The notes below the pieces were generated by a model. That model was not told where the DNA came from. It worked only from the letters and a program-made list of their open reading frames with translations, and ran no database searches. A stretch of DNA of 64,000 bases from contig JABCPU010000037.1 in the NCBI GenBank assembly GCA_016800925.1, positions 235,793 through 299,792 of the forward strand, in the 5' to 3' direction. The DNA is from Suillus spraguei (lineage: Eukaryota > Basidiomycota > Agaricomycetes > Boletales > Suillaceae). The position numbers were made by a program, and so were the translations under genes. This document shows, one piece after another, positions 45,737-57,036 of the stretch (positions are counted from its first letter, which is position 1; each line of letters begins with the position of its first letter).

Positions 45737-46558
45737 ACGCTTACCGCACACCATACCGACTACCGCACCATGTTCCACATACCGATGTCCTCCCATGTCC
45801 TTGCCGCATTCGCATAGCTCCATTTGGTGCATCGTTTGTTTTATGTTCGTTATCACTGATTCCATGGCAAGCCTTATTACATGTTGCCTTGTGCCGCAGC
45901 ACCTTGTGCTATGTTTACATATGGCGGTTACTACAGTCGAGCGCTACTGATCTCGCCTAGAGCATTCTGAGTACATACGAATTAGGATATAAGCACCACA
46001 TACCCCGCACGATACAGTACCTGATTTTACACCATTGCACGTACTATAGGTCAGGATTATTGTCTAGCTCTGGATCTACCCAGCAGTGGACATAGTCTTT
46101 AAAGTTCCTTATCGCTCATTAATCTATCATGCTCGTTCTCTGTTACCGCTGGCATACCGCTGAACTTTTGACTGTTATTTTGACTGAACTTCTCACGCAC
46201 TGCTACTTTACCACTGAAAGTACCACAGCTTTCTTTACTGTTTCTTCGCACCACTCGCAACTTCCCATTACCGCTGATATCATCACTCGACATCGCTCAC
46301 TCGACGCAACTGTTTCTAACTGTATCTCGACCATGGTAGCACCGCTACACACAACACTAGTTCTGGTGGCATCATCACTGACCACGACACTTCTTTTGCA
46401 CATAAGTTTGACTTGAACTTGACCATACTAATAGGCATCCCCCTTTAGGGTCGAACGCTCTTGTTTTCACAAGTGAAGCAGACTAGACGGAGCGCAAGAC
46501 TTACACACTAACTTAGGAGGTAGTTTATCTACAGCCCAGGTTAGGTTGTATCTTTACA
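45737..46558 (+). repeat. LTR family L, copy L3, right piece
   Basis: Begins with the ACGC duplication then TTACCGCACACCATACCGAC and ends GGTTGTATCTTTACA. Together with 30725-30847 it makes a 941-bp L copy inserted in Copia-1. Flanking 4-bp repeats are ACGT (30721-30724) and ATGT (46559-46562), i.e. one mismatch. Confidence 0.87.
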
Positions 46559-47914
46559 ATGTATCGTGCTCATATTGGCCGTTGGGGCAAAGGTTTTGAA
46601 ATAATTAATGCCGTACTCTTGGCGTTGGCCATTGGCAACCAGGTGGGCATGCAGCTTGAGTCTCTCGCCATCAGGGCCACATTTTGTGGCAAGGACAAAA
46701 TGGCAGGGGATAATGTTCACTTCCCTAGGTGCATCTACCACTTCCCAGGTCCCTAGTTTCTCCAACTGACTTATCTCATAGTCTAGCGCCTCCTGCCATT
46801 CAGGTCCATCAGGACTGTTCAGTGCCTGCTGTAGGGTATGTTCAGGCTGGGTGGCAGCCAAGGCTAAGTGAATATGGGCTTCTTCATCTAGGAGGTCGAG
46901 TTCTGATGCCTTTTGCAGAGTTCCTATTGCAACGGCAGCTCTCTCCCCCTGTTGCAGGTGGGAGTAATACCCAGGAGCAGGTCTAGCTCTTGTTGCGCAT
47001 GGTTCTGGGGTAAGGTTGGCATTTTGGTTGGACTGGATGGACTGGACAGTAGGTGCTTTCGCACTCGTATCTGCGCTGACATTGTTGCTGTTGCTGTTAG
47101 CGCTAGACTCCCCCTCGTCCAGGACATCAGGTGCAATGATGATGTCTGGTAGCACAAAAGTGACATTACGCTGTGACAGACAAACTCAGGCTGGGCTTGA
47201 AAAGGTAGTTTTTGCATGGTGTCTCATACTTGGACTTTCCTTACCTTAGGTTTGCACTTTTGATGATTACATAAGCACCTTACCTTTCACTCTTTGTACC
47301 ACCAAGGATTCTACTTAGTTCCAGTACTGTTAGCTCCTCTTTTGATTGAGTTCCTGGGCAGCTTACCATAGCTCCTCACTCATTTGAGTTCTTGTGTAGC
47401 TTTTCTCTCTGTAGCTTTTCTGGTTTGGCAGCTTTCATAGCTCACTAGTTAGCTCCTGGATACCTAATTTTCTGAAGTGAACATTACCACTGTCTTTGAC
47501 TGTTCTCTCTCCTTCCCTTGAGTTTTGGCTAGTCAGAAGCCCTTTGGGCTGAACATACTGCTCCCTGCTTCTTATACCTGTCCCCCAGGCAGGATTGTTT
47601 CTCTACAGCACTCTACTATGACTCGTTGTCTTGCAGGCCAATAGACATGGTAAGCCTTACTTTCAGTGTCTGGGCCAATATACATGGCCTCCTCAGCCCG
47701 AGCTTCAAGCTTGCCTGCCTCCTCCAGTCGCACAAACACCTTGGCACCAAACTCATGGGCTAGAGACAGATCCGGCTTGACCTTATGGACCCACTTGTAG
47801 GGCATAGCGTCAGGGATTGCTCTGGTAGGTACCCTATTCTTCAACCAGGCGGCATAATTGATGGCCTCAGCCCACAGGAATTGTGGCAAATCTCTTGCCA
47901 AAAGCATGGCACAT
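46559..47914 (-). pseudogene. Copia-1 pol, integrase end and RT start
   Basis: From the R3 junction: AMLLARDLPQFLWAEAINYA, AWLKNRVPTRAIPDAMPYKW, FVRLEEAGKLEARAEEAMYI (47.9-47.6 kb). A linker with stops follows (47.57-47.16 kb). Then the RT start: LNSPDGPEWQEALDYEISQL, EKLGTWEVVDAPREVNIIPC, ERLKLHAHLVANGQRQEYGI, FAPTANMSTI, where L3 is inserted. The usual GCKWV is changed to CHFVLATK. Confidence 0.87.
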
Positions 47915-49511
47915 TGTCTTCTTAGATAGATGATCTATAGATAAACACCTATAAAACCAAATATCCCCACAGTCAATGATTCAGACAAATACCAATGACT
48001 GATAACGTGGTTGTACGTGGGTGGCTGTTTATGTTCCCCAGGCTATGGTCAGCAAATGAGTCACTTCTGTGAGATCAGCAAACTCTTGGACAATGACAAA
48101 GATTCTCAAAACAACTAAACTTCAAAGAAAAACACAGAAGTCGAACAAACTAAGAAACAGAAGTAACTGGCCGAATTACTCTCTCCAATGGAATGCAGGT
48201 GTTTTGCAACAATTGTGCTACCACAATTTGTGGGAAGTTACAACAATCACCTTCTCAGACAAGCAGGTAGAATCCCTGGTCAAGACTGATCACTACTTCA
48301 GAGATCTCTAGCTTACTATTGAACCTGCTGCCAAGGAACTCACTATGAGTATTAAGCAGTTAGCAGGAATGGACGTCCTTGGATTTCAATACCAAGTCCC
48401 CTTTCAATAACTAGAGTCTATCAGTCAGTGAAGACCTTAACTCAGTATCGCTACTCAGATGTGCGAGATAGAGTGTTGCTATCAAATTCTGAAGTCTCTT
48501 TCACTAAGCTACTCTGGCCTTAGATGGACTAAAGAGACAACACAAATATCAGAAATACAAGGACACTTAGCACCAGCAAACTTTGAAAGAGAGAGAGAGA
48601 CCAGTAATGAAAGAAAAAGAAGAAAAGAGAAAGATTCAAAAGAAACAGAAGCAAGGAAACAGACAACAGAGAAAGAAAAACAGAGAGAAAGATGATGAAA
48701 GAAACTAGAATGAATTTGTCAGAGAAAAAAGATTTGTTGTCTTGCTGGTTGTCAGACACAGTGAGCTCAGGGTCTTGCTAGTTGTTGAGCACAGTGAGCT
48801 CAAGGTAGTGCTATCTCACAGTGTAGACTTCCAATCTTGCTGTTGTTGACAATGTTCTTGACAGTGTGCTGATAGTGCTGCTCACACTTCACTCTCAGTT
48901 ATATTTCTGAGGGGGAGAAAAACTCTCTTTTATTGACAAAAAGGTGGGTATTATATAGACAAAATGAATGGCTATGCTACTGTTTTCCCACATTTTGTAG
49001 GGGTGCTGACCTACCCTATTTATTGAATATTGTCATAGTTGATTTGTAATATTCTCAAAGGTGTGAGAAGAAGTTATGTGGGATATTGATGGCTATGCAT
49101 AAATTTGAGATCAGGTGACTATTAGTGGCTATCCTAGGAGGAATATCAATTATGTAATATTTGAAGCATAAATTTGCACTTTTTGTAGATGCATAGAAAT
49201 GATGTGAGTGAATCATAGTGTGTTTCATGGGATTCTCTGCAGGGTAACTCTATGTAATTATTTTGCTGGGGTCACCTGACATCTGTGGGAATCTTATAAA
49301 GTAGTTTCTGTAGCCAAACATCCATAAACACACCCATGAAAAATGAATTAGAAATAATAAGCAAACTTTTACGAGCAACAAGAAACTTTCGATTCTGCAT
49401 CATGGATTGATTTCTGAATAGAGGAACACTGAGGTATTATAGTCCTGGTACTATTTGTCAGCTGTAGTAGTGCTTAGTCAGCCATGCACCAGACCAGTTT
49501 GGTGCGTGTCA
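47915..49511 (-). repeat. Solo LTR of the Gypsy family (R3, 1597 bp)
   Basis: Same ends as R1/R2 and co-linear, but with dozens of differences, so older. It lies inside the Copia-1 integrase. Removing it with one copy of a 4-bp repeat (minus-strand ATGC/ATGT) restores the frame LVVHA-CAMLLARDLP. Older than the complete element. Confidence 0.88.
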
Positions 49512-51236
49512 GCATGCATGCACCACCAGTGTCTCATTGAGACATTCGGCCACGCCATTTTGCTGCAGAGAGTCATGCACGGTGAGCTCTCTTTCTATGC
49601 CTTGGTCCCTGAGGTACTTATCAAACTCAGCACTAAGATATTCGCCTCCCCAATCAGACCTCAACTTGCAGATGCATGCACCAGGATGCTGACGAGTAAG
49701 GTTTTCCTTGTATTGCTTGAATGCCGTGAGTGCCTCACTCTTCAGTTTGAGGAACCGTATCTTAGTTTCCCGACTATAGTCGTCGGTGAAACTGATATAG
49801 TAGGAGTAACCACCCAAACTGGTGGTCTGGGACGGCCCCCAGAGGTCGGTATGGACAATCTCGGCATAGGCAAGTGCACAGGTCTTTGTGGCATTGGGAA
49901 ATGGCTGACGTTTGGCCTTTGCTTTCATGCAGGCTTCACAGAATTCAGGTACGGAGGTTGAGTCTAGCTCCAGACCTCTGACAAGACTCTTGGTAAACAT
50001 CTGCTTAACAGCAGCTTGGGAGATATGGCCCAGGACATGGTGCATCTCGCAGACAGTAAGTTTTGCCTTTGCAATATTGGCGTACTCCTTTTTCTGATTG
50101 AGGATGGCATACAGACCCTCTACCTGCGGGATCTTGGCAATGACTGTGCACTGTGGGCCAGGTGAGAGTATCTTGCACATTTGTCCCTCGAAATGAACAG
50201 CTAGACCTGTGGCAGTGATTCAATTCATTGAAATTAAGGTGAAAGCCATCTTGGGGGCATAAAGGGCGCTTTTCAGGGTAATGGAGGTGCGTGTGTCTCC
50301 AAGAGGTAAGTCTATCTTGACATCACCTCTTCCTACTGCGCTAATAGTTGAGCCATCAGCAGTGTAGACCTCCTGGGGAGATATGGGGACATAATTCAGG
50401 AACCAACTCTGGTCAGGACAGAAGTGGGAGGTGGCGCCAGAGTCCACAATGGCGCCTCGGCGTTCAAGCGGTAAGTTGAGGTCCTTTGCCGCCGCCACCA
50501 TGTCTGATGTGACAAAAGTGTATTCTTCCTTGGCCTCATTCTTGGAGGCAGTATTGGCGGCCTGCCTCTGGCTGTGTCCTCCCCGTTTCTTCTGGTTTGG
50601 ACCTTGGCCCTCCTTTCCTCCTCCTGGCCGCCAGCAATCTGTCTTGTAGTGGCCTTTTCGGTCGCAGTTGAAACAGGTGATATCCTGGTCAACTTTCCCT
50701 GTGTTCCCTGACCCTCTCCCTCTAATAGTGCCTGCCTTAGCAGTTAAAGCAAACCCCGCAGGCTTCCTAAAGGTGCGTTTTTCTGTGAGGAGCCTATGCT
50801 CGTACTCTTCAGTTATTATATTGATGAGTTCAAAAGGACTTAATGGCTTCATGGTGATCTTTGCTGCAGCATTGATTGATGACAGGAGTGGACGGTAAGA
50901 TTTGGGGAGGGATGCTAAAATCATAGCATAGAAATCTTTTTCTCCAATGGCGGCACCCATACCTGCCAGAGACTCGCGAAGCCAAAGCAGCTCGCCAAAA
51001 TGAGCCTTCACATTCCCATTCTCTTTGCATCTTGTCTCCTGTAATCAGCGTCGCAGGTCTATCTGTACCAGCTCAGTCTTTCCCTCATGGATATTGCAGA
51101 TCTCTGCCCATATCTTAGTGGCTGATTCTAGTTTCTGTACCTGTAGGAGCAAGCGGTCGCTTATGGTGTTGAATACCTGCTGCTTTACTAGTGAGTCCTT
51201 TTGAAACCCTTCTCTTCTCTCTGGCACGTTGGACTC
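49512..51236 (-). pseudogene. Copia-1 gag, protease and integrase start
   Basis: Gag from about 51.2 kb: VKQQVFNTISDRLLLQVQKL, WAEICNIHEGKTELVQIDLR, a TGA at about 51.04 kb where the family has Arg, then LASLPKSYRPLLSSINAAAK. The zinc knuckle is CFNCDRKGHYKTDC (50.67 kb). Protease: AIVDSGATSHFCPDQSWF (50.45 kb). A second TGA for Arg follows ISMN (50.22 kb). Integrase: VCEMHHVLGHISQAAVKQMF, CEACMKAKAKRQPFPNATKT, EIVHTDLWGPSQTTSLGGYS, SDWGGEYLSAEFDKYLRDQG, GVAECLNETLVVHAC. The gag N-terminus is missing; the frame runs straight out of the truncated LTR. Confidence 0.9.
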
Positions 51237-51246
51237 CAACAGGATG

Positions 51247-51837
51247 GGTTCAAGCAATCATACTCAGACTTGTCCCTGGTTGAATCTGACCAAGATGAAG
51301 TGGTCATTCCATCAGCCACATCAGTGAGTTTTTTTTTTCTCCCAACATGTATTGTGCTAAAACAGATAGCAGGACAACATCTTTGATAACATGCCTGCCC
51401 TTGCTGTCCCAAAAACTTCTGACCTCAGTAGTGAAATTGACTGATACTTCAATGCAGGCATTGAAGATGTACCTGATGCTTTTGCTTGGTGGCATGACTG
51501 GTGCACATTGTATCCGCACCTTTCTTGGATGGCTTTAGATTACCTCACTATACCTGGTATGTGCAACTGTCTCACTCATTTCAAATAATTTCTAACATTG
51601 ATCACAGCTACTTCAGTGGATGTTGAATGGCTCCTCAACCATGGCCACCTCATCCTGTCACATGTCTGTTCTCACTCAAATGTTCAGTCCACTCATGCCC
51701 TCTTGTGCTTGAGTTACTGGAGCCAGCTGGGTCTTGTCAAAAATGAAGATGTACTAGCTGTTAGTAGCCTCACAGATGTTGTAGGTGTCAAGGAACTAGA
51801 ATTTGAGAATGGATGGGACCAGATACATTTAGGGTAG
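51247..51837 (+). pseudogene. hAT transposase, C-terminal dimerisation domain
   Basis: In phase with the fragment at 28924-29016. GFKQSYSDLSLVESDQDEVV, then after an intron-like interval WMALDYLTIP, an intron, ATSVDVEWLLNHGHLILSHV, NVQSTHALLCLSYWSQLGLV and KNEDVLAVSSL with a stop near 51837. This is the hAT-family dimerisation domain. The usual ER(L)FS reads EWLLNHG, and the catalytic DDE part is not in the window next to it. Confidence 0.82.
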
Positions 51838-51879
51838 TTATAATTGCTGTTTTTCATAGTACTAATTCAGTGATACCTG

Positions 51880-52030
51880 CCATGGGTATACCCTCCACAG
51901 GTACAGGTATGGGTGTCTACATATATCTGGTACTCACATGAAAACCCACACTCCTAGTATGGGTGTGGGTATATTGGTGGGTATGGGTGCAGATGTCACT
52001 GCATATACCCCAGGGTATACCCATGCTAAT
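51880..52030 (+). repeat. GGGTAT-rich subterminal repeats of hAT
   Basis: Clusters of GGGTAT/GGGTGTGGGTAT and the complement ATACCC in both orientations (GGGTATACCC near 51.89 and 52.01 kb). Such repeats behind a hAT gene are likely the transposon end region. The exact terminus was not found. Confidence 0.55.
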
Positions 52031-52822
52031 CCCTAATTACAACATATTTTATGGCAACTTGCAATGGTCTTATGTCGAGTTTTTGTACCTATTGTGTGCT
52101 GCAAGTCAATTCAATTGTGATTAAGTCACTATAAGAAGAGGTGTGGCCTTGCACCTTGTGGCATCTTTGCTCTTTTTTCCCCTTAAGGCCCTTGATAAAG
52201 TCAAAAAAGGCTTGTTAAGACATCCAAGATTTTCCTGATGTAATGCAGAGCTAAAATGCCCATCAACCTAAGGTGGAATGATGCAGTAGGTCCTTATTTG
52301 TACTGTTACAGAGGCTGCACAGTGTTGTACAAGACTGTATGGTACTTTGTAGCCATTAGAAATTTACAGGTCTGTGCAGTTTTGTACAAAGTATCATCAT
52401 TGTGCATGCGGGGATAATCGACTATACAACAAGCTCACTCTGTATAGTGATGTGCTCTGTTGTAGTGCTGTGGTGTTGCCTAGCTATGTACAATAGTGTA
52501 TGTAATTGTACACAGGGGGGTGAATTGCTGATGCTAGTCAATAAATGTATGGGGAACTGCCAGCCCAGACTGCTGCAGGCAAGTGCCATTAGGATGTAGT
52601 AACAGCTCCTCCCGATCAATCTGCTTTTTATTAGACCACTTGAACATCAGGGCATACCAGATATAACCATGGTATTACTATAGCCTTTGAAGTATATTAT
52701 ACATGCAGGAAATGATATCAACGTTATTGGCCGAGATTGATGTATTCCGCACAAACAAGATCAGTACAAGGCTATCCTAACCATCAATAAGCAAAAAAAA
52801 GATCTAATGGGAAACAATAACT
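52031..52822. other. Non-coding between hAT remnant and SWD1
   Basis: Repeats of TTGTACA/TGTACAA occur at 52.33-52.51 kb. No supported gene; the right end is the SWD1 3' UTR. Confidence 0.4.
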
Positions 52823-54621
52823 CTAGTAAGCATCGTCATCATCAACCATAATCACCTTCAATCTCCATCCCTGCCAATCATCATCCGGCTCGTCATCAGC
52901 CCATTCAAAATCTTCATCGCCAGGATCTCCTACAACTCCATTCATCTTGTGATCGACAAGATCATCAACACCACCTAATATGTCAACAGCTTCATCTTCC
53001 TGGAGCCTTTTGCGCATGGCAAGTTCAACTTCATTCTCCTACTCATCGTTGGTAAAAGAGGATACGAATGGAAAGTGCAGCTTACGATGTCAAATTCTGA
53101 TTCTCCCTCCTCATACATCACATTCTCATCTGCTTCTTCGAAGCCGCCAGCGAATGCACCCCACCGCTCTGGAGAGGGACAATGCCAAATGAGTACAGAA
53201 CCTTGGTTGGTTGTCGATGCTAGTCGAGAAGCTCGTGGATGCCACTGAAAATAATCATGATTACGGTACCCAGTATCATGGAGGAGGCATACATGAATAT
53301 CAATAAGAGGTTCCCTACCACCGTCCAAAGCAGTCGCAAATTGACCATCGTTCGAAATATCCCAGATGTAGATTTTGTGCGTCGCTGGATCCGCTGCACC
53401 TGTTCTCGCACATATTGTTCAGACCAAGCCAATGATACCATGGAGCAATTTTACCTCCAGCAAGCCACTCTCCATCAGGGCTATAAGACATAGCGTGCCA
53501 CGAGACCTTGCTGATTGGATCATTGAACCTATGAGTAGGCTCTAATTCTGTTTCCAAAATCGCACATTCAGCTCCCACGATGGGTGAAGGATAAGTGGGG
53601 AGGATGAACTGCCTAATAGTACGATCCGAGGAATTAGTAGCAAACCGTCTAAAGAACGTAGCGTAAACAGAATGAATACATCGGAGAATAGAGCACCCAC
53701 CGCCCAACCTTCGCGAAATCCAGACTCTTCATGCTACCCGCACCTGATATGCGATGCCGTGCGACCATCTCTAATGCTATTAGATCCGATTTCCATGATA
53801 GGCTGTCATCGGGAATCCTTACAATTTTCGTTCTGCTATTAAACACAAGTACGTTCCCAGTCGAAGTTCCGACGAATACGTGTCTGCCAGACGGATCAAA
53901 TCGCGCGGTAGTCATGATGGAACTGAATCCGTACGTCAGTGCAGGTCGCAAAGCAGAAACCAAGTCAAATACCGCGCCCGTTCGTCATCGTCATCTTCAC
54001 CCAAGGTCTCGCACAACTCCACTCTCGCTCTGTGCTCCTTGCGCGAATCAACCACGTATGCCTCGCCCGTGCTCAACAGTGCGAGTACTATGCGACTACG
54101 CTTACATTCATTGTAAACCTATGAGAACAAAAACAGAAAACAAACGCGCACCTATTTCTTGGATGGAAATATGCACTGACGACCGGTGCATCAAATCGTA
54201 TTGTATTGTACCGTTGTGGAGGATCCACTGGAGAAGCTAGATCCCAAATAATTACATTCCAATCTTTGGACGACGTTAGTACATAGCGGGAATTGCGGGA
54301 CCAGCTATGTAGATATGATCAATTGACAGGGGAGCACTGAGAAATGCTGCGTCACTCACTCAACGCTTGTTACAGCCTTGACGTGACCTTCACACCACCG
54401 TATAACAGCGCGGGTGTCGAGATCCCAGATAGCAGCTGAGCCATCAGACCGGCCCGCTGCGACGAATTTGCCAGTCGGATCGAAACGAGCAAACGATGCA
54501 CCAGAGACCAGTGAGGTTTGTACAGCGGTCGGGTGTGTGACGGTGAACGGGTCTTAGTACGATGGCTCAGTATACATAATTGAAAACGATGCGCAAGCAT
54601 ACTGAGTAAGGAAGCATTCAT
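52823..54621 (-). CDS. SWD1: WD40 subunit of the COMPASS/Set1 complex (Swd1/RBBP5-like)
   Basis: Core scaffold of the histone H3K4 methyltransferase complex (nucleus). Exon 1 is MNASLL (ATG 54621) and splices to NPFTVTHPTAVQTSLVSG. Then FARFDPTGKFVAAGRSDGSA, IWDLDTRAVIRWCEGHVKAV, SRYVLTSSKDWNVIIWDLAS, the TTARFDPSGRHVFVGTSTGN repeat, and ATNSSDRTIRQFILPTY. YSPDGEWLAGG, WHPRASRLASTTNQGSVLIW and the acidic end EWADDEPDDDWQGWRLKV complete it, with TAG at 52823. About nine exons, all GT-AG in phase. The DxxWDL/SSKDWxVIIWD pattern and the acidic tail fit Swd1/RBBP5 best among WD40 families. Divergent to TTI2. Confidence 0.87.
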
Positions 54622-54742
54622 GTTTAACTTTGTCCAGACGACAGTTCCGAACTCTACGTGATATTTGAGCAGGAAAGAGTTGGTGCTGGTTATCGGTCAC
54701 GTTGAACTGTCACGTCGCGTCCGTTCTGATCATCGAACGGCA
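54622..54742. promoter_or_regulatory. Shared SWD1/TTI2 divergent promoter interval
   Basis: Only 121 bases separate the two start codons, so the core promoters of both genes must lie in or overlap this interval. No single motif is convincing by eye. Confidence 0.6.
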
Positions 54743-56556
54743 ATGAGCTCTTCCACACTTCCCAATCTACTTGCAGCCCTTGCTATCCCTCAGGACTTCT
54801 CCCGCTTTGATAAGCTCGCAGATGAACAAATCCTTACTCAACTCATCAGGTGGAAAAACGGTGTTAGTACTAGCCTCACAAGTCTTCGTGAGCTGCTCGC
54901 GACGCGACATGGCATCCAAAGCCTACCTGTCGATGAGCAGGCAGATATTGTTGCATCCGTAGCTGCCTTTGATGGTCCTGGTGAATGGACCGCAGACGAC
55001 GCATCGTCTCTCGCATTATGTATGACCCCTTATGACTAGGCTGCCTTGACGGCGTCTCACTATCATCATAGCAATTCTCGACCCACTTACAGAACCACAC
55101 ATCCCTGCTCTGGTACTAACGCGTATCCTCTCGCACCACCTCAAACCCGCTTTCGCCGCTAATCCGCATCCACGGCTTAATTTGCAGACGGGGCGCAAGT
55201 TACCTCGGCCGGCAGATACACAAGATGCATATGAGGGTCAGGTATGGAAGATGCGTATCGGAACTGGAAATGTTCTGGGATGGTGTTTACGAAACATCGA
55301 GGTGTGTGCAGCAGATGAATAAACCCCAAGACCTATCTCAATCACGTAGCCCAGCATGTATGAGTCGGTTTGGCACCTGATTCTCCCTCCTGTGATGACG
55401 TACCTCGATGATTTCGAAGCATCTTACAAACTGCGGGGAGTGCGACTCGTATCCGACTTGCTTTCTCGCGTCCCTCCAGAACTTCTCAAGCGTACAGGAG
55501 TTGACGGCCTTTTGTTCACAGTACGTCACCATTAGAACCGAGCCAATACAATGCGCCCTATCACCCTCTTTCTTGGTGTTGCGTAAATACCAAATGCCTT
55601 GAATGCTGAAGTTCTTTAATTCAGTCTTTAAGCGGTACATTTAATCATCTGCGGGATCCGTTCACACCGGATCTGATTCGCGCCGCCGTTCCCACTACCT
55701 TGCACCTGATTGACCTCATCACACCACCCTTGCCCGCTTCGCTTTCCCCGGAATCTGGATTTCCTTCCCAAGACAGCACCATGGTTAAATCAGGGTCCTC
55801 TCGCGCAAATCCGGCCACTCGATATGAACATCTGTCCACACTCCTCGGTTCCTGCCTTATTGGCACTGTCTTCCTGTATGCATATGCCGATCCTGAGGCC
55901 ATTCTCGCGGCGACGGACATGCTTCCGCTTGTACTTACCCACATCGGAATAGGCGCTGCCAGGTGGCTCAAGGTGCGCATTTACCAGGCCGAGTCCAACT
56001 TACACGAATAACTTGCGATGGCTGATCCTTTCTAGGCACTAATTCCGCAATTGACCCATGCTCTTCTCCCACCAGCTGTTCCTTCCCCCACCCGGCCGCT
56101 TGATGTCGATCTGAGGCTCAAGGTGTCTTCACTCCGCGCACTATGTACTTGCATTGAAACCTGTGCTCCCCGAATGTATCTGTGGAAATGCAATATCATT
56201 GATGCAATTGGGCGTGCATGGGCGAATGCCACGGACATTGAATATGAAGGTCATACTCAGCTTGCAGATGAGACAGGTAGGTAATTTATCCTTGGCTGAG
56301 TTTCTATGTAATCATTGGTATACAGGTGCAAGTAGCCTGGCATTGGAATACAAAATTCTCCTTGAGATGACTTGTATTAAGCTGGCAGAAGCATGTCCAA
56401 GCATCATTCAGGTATGATATCTACTCGCGTATCTTGTTGATTGATTCTCATCATGATATTCTTATCCAGGAAGAATATCAACAGCTGATAAGATTTGATT
56501 CTGTGCTCTTTAATGGTCTTGTTGGCAATAGTTCTTCAGCCACGTCAGACAAATGA
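54743..56556 (+). CDS. TTI2: TELO2-interacting protein 2-like (TTT complex)
   Basis: HEAT-like helical protein. In the Tel2-Tti1-Tti2 complex it helps mature PIKK kinases. Start ATG 54743 (MSSSTLPNLLAALAIPQDFS). Exon 1 ends at ALCM-like sequence with donor GTATGA near 55018, joining to ILDPLTEPHIPALVLTRILS. Then VWKMRIGTGNVLGWCLRNIE, LPPVMTYLDDFEASYKLRGV, VRLVSDLLSRVPPELLKRTG, FNHLRDPFTPDLIRAAVPTT, YADPEAILAATDMLPLVLTH, SLRALCTCIETCAPRMYLWK and a TGA at 56554 after SSSATSDK. The segment DFEASYKLRGVRLVSDLLSR is typical of the Tti2 family. No disruptions seen. Confidence 0.82.
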
Positions 56557-56696
56557 CTCCTGATTCCTTCTTGGAACAATTTGCTGTAATTACTATAGGT
56601 AAACCAGAATATCCGTAATCCACGATATGTAGGTACACAACACAAAACAAAGATTTAACTGCGTAAAAAGCGCGTCTGGATGAAAACCTGCCAGGA

Positions 56697-56942
56697 TCAA
56701 CTCCACAAGCACTTCCACGCAACGGCGAAAAAATCGCCCAGAACCCAGCCCACTATAACCATGATGCTCGATACCGGGCCGATGCGGCGATGCCAGATCG
56801 AAAATTCATTTGATGCCTCATTTCCTGCGAAGTAGAGGGTTCCTCGGTGGGTTTGGGTTAAATAATCACTACGTAGTCCGCACGTGGACGAGAGTGCAGA
56901 ACGGGGAAGTCGTGAGGCACGCATTGGCACCATAATGTACAT
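56697..56942 (-). CDS. Possible small membrane protein
   Basis: Frame from ATG 56942 (MYIMVPMRASRLPRSALSST). With a 53-base GTAGTG...CAG intron removed it reads GLRNEASNEFSIWHRRIGPV then a hydrophobic helix SSIMVIVGWVLGDFFAVAW. A basic N-terminus plus one helix would suit a small mitochondrial inner-membrane protein. No homologue recognised; it may be chance. Confidence 0.25.
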   Translation of the reverse strand: MYIMVPMRASRLPRSALSSTCGLRSDYLTQTHRGTLYFAGNEASNEFSIWHRRIGPVSSIMVIVGWVLGDFFAVAWKCLWS

Positions 56943-57036
56943 GGCAAGATGTGACTGGCTGAGATTGGGTTGTGGGCAGATATATGTTCAAGTGATGATC
57001 AAAAGACAGGGGAAAGCTTAAACGTAAGCTCAGAGC

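Larger units (their letters stand above)
29017..51241 (-). mobile_element. Copia-1: Copia retrotransposon inserted in hAT and itself split by two later insertions
   Basis: The minus-strand element is bounded by TG...CA ends and the 5-bp duplication GGATG (29012-29016 and 51242-51246). Its own sequence is in four blocks: 51241-49512 (remnant 5' LTR, gag, protease, integrase start), 47914-46559 (integrase end, RT start), and 30724-29446 (RT, RNase H) plus the 3' LTR 29445-29017. The blocks are separated by the solo LTR R3 and by L3 carrying the Gypsy element. Copia-1's own length adds up to about 4.8 kb. The 5' LTR is reduced to its first about 40 bases. Confidence 0.9.

Noticed and set aside
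55015..55075. Premature TAG in TTI2 after MTPYD
   Set aside because: A GTATGA donor just upstream and a CATAG acceptor remove the stop and keep phase, so it lies in an intron.
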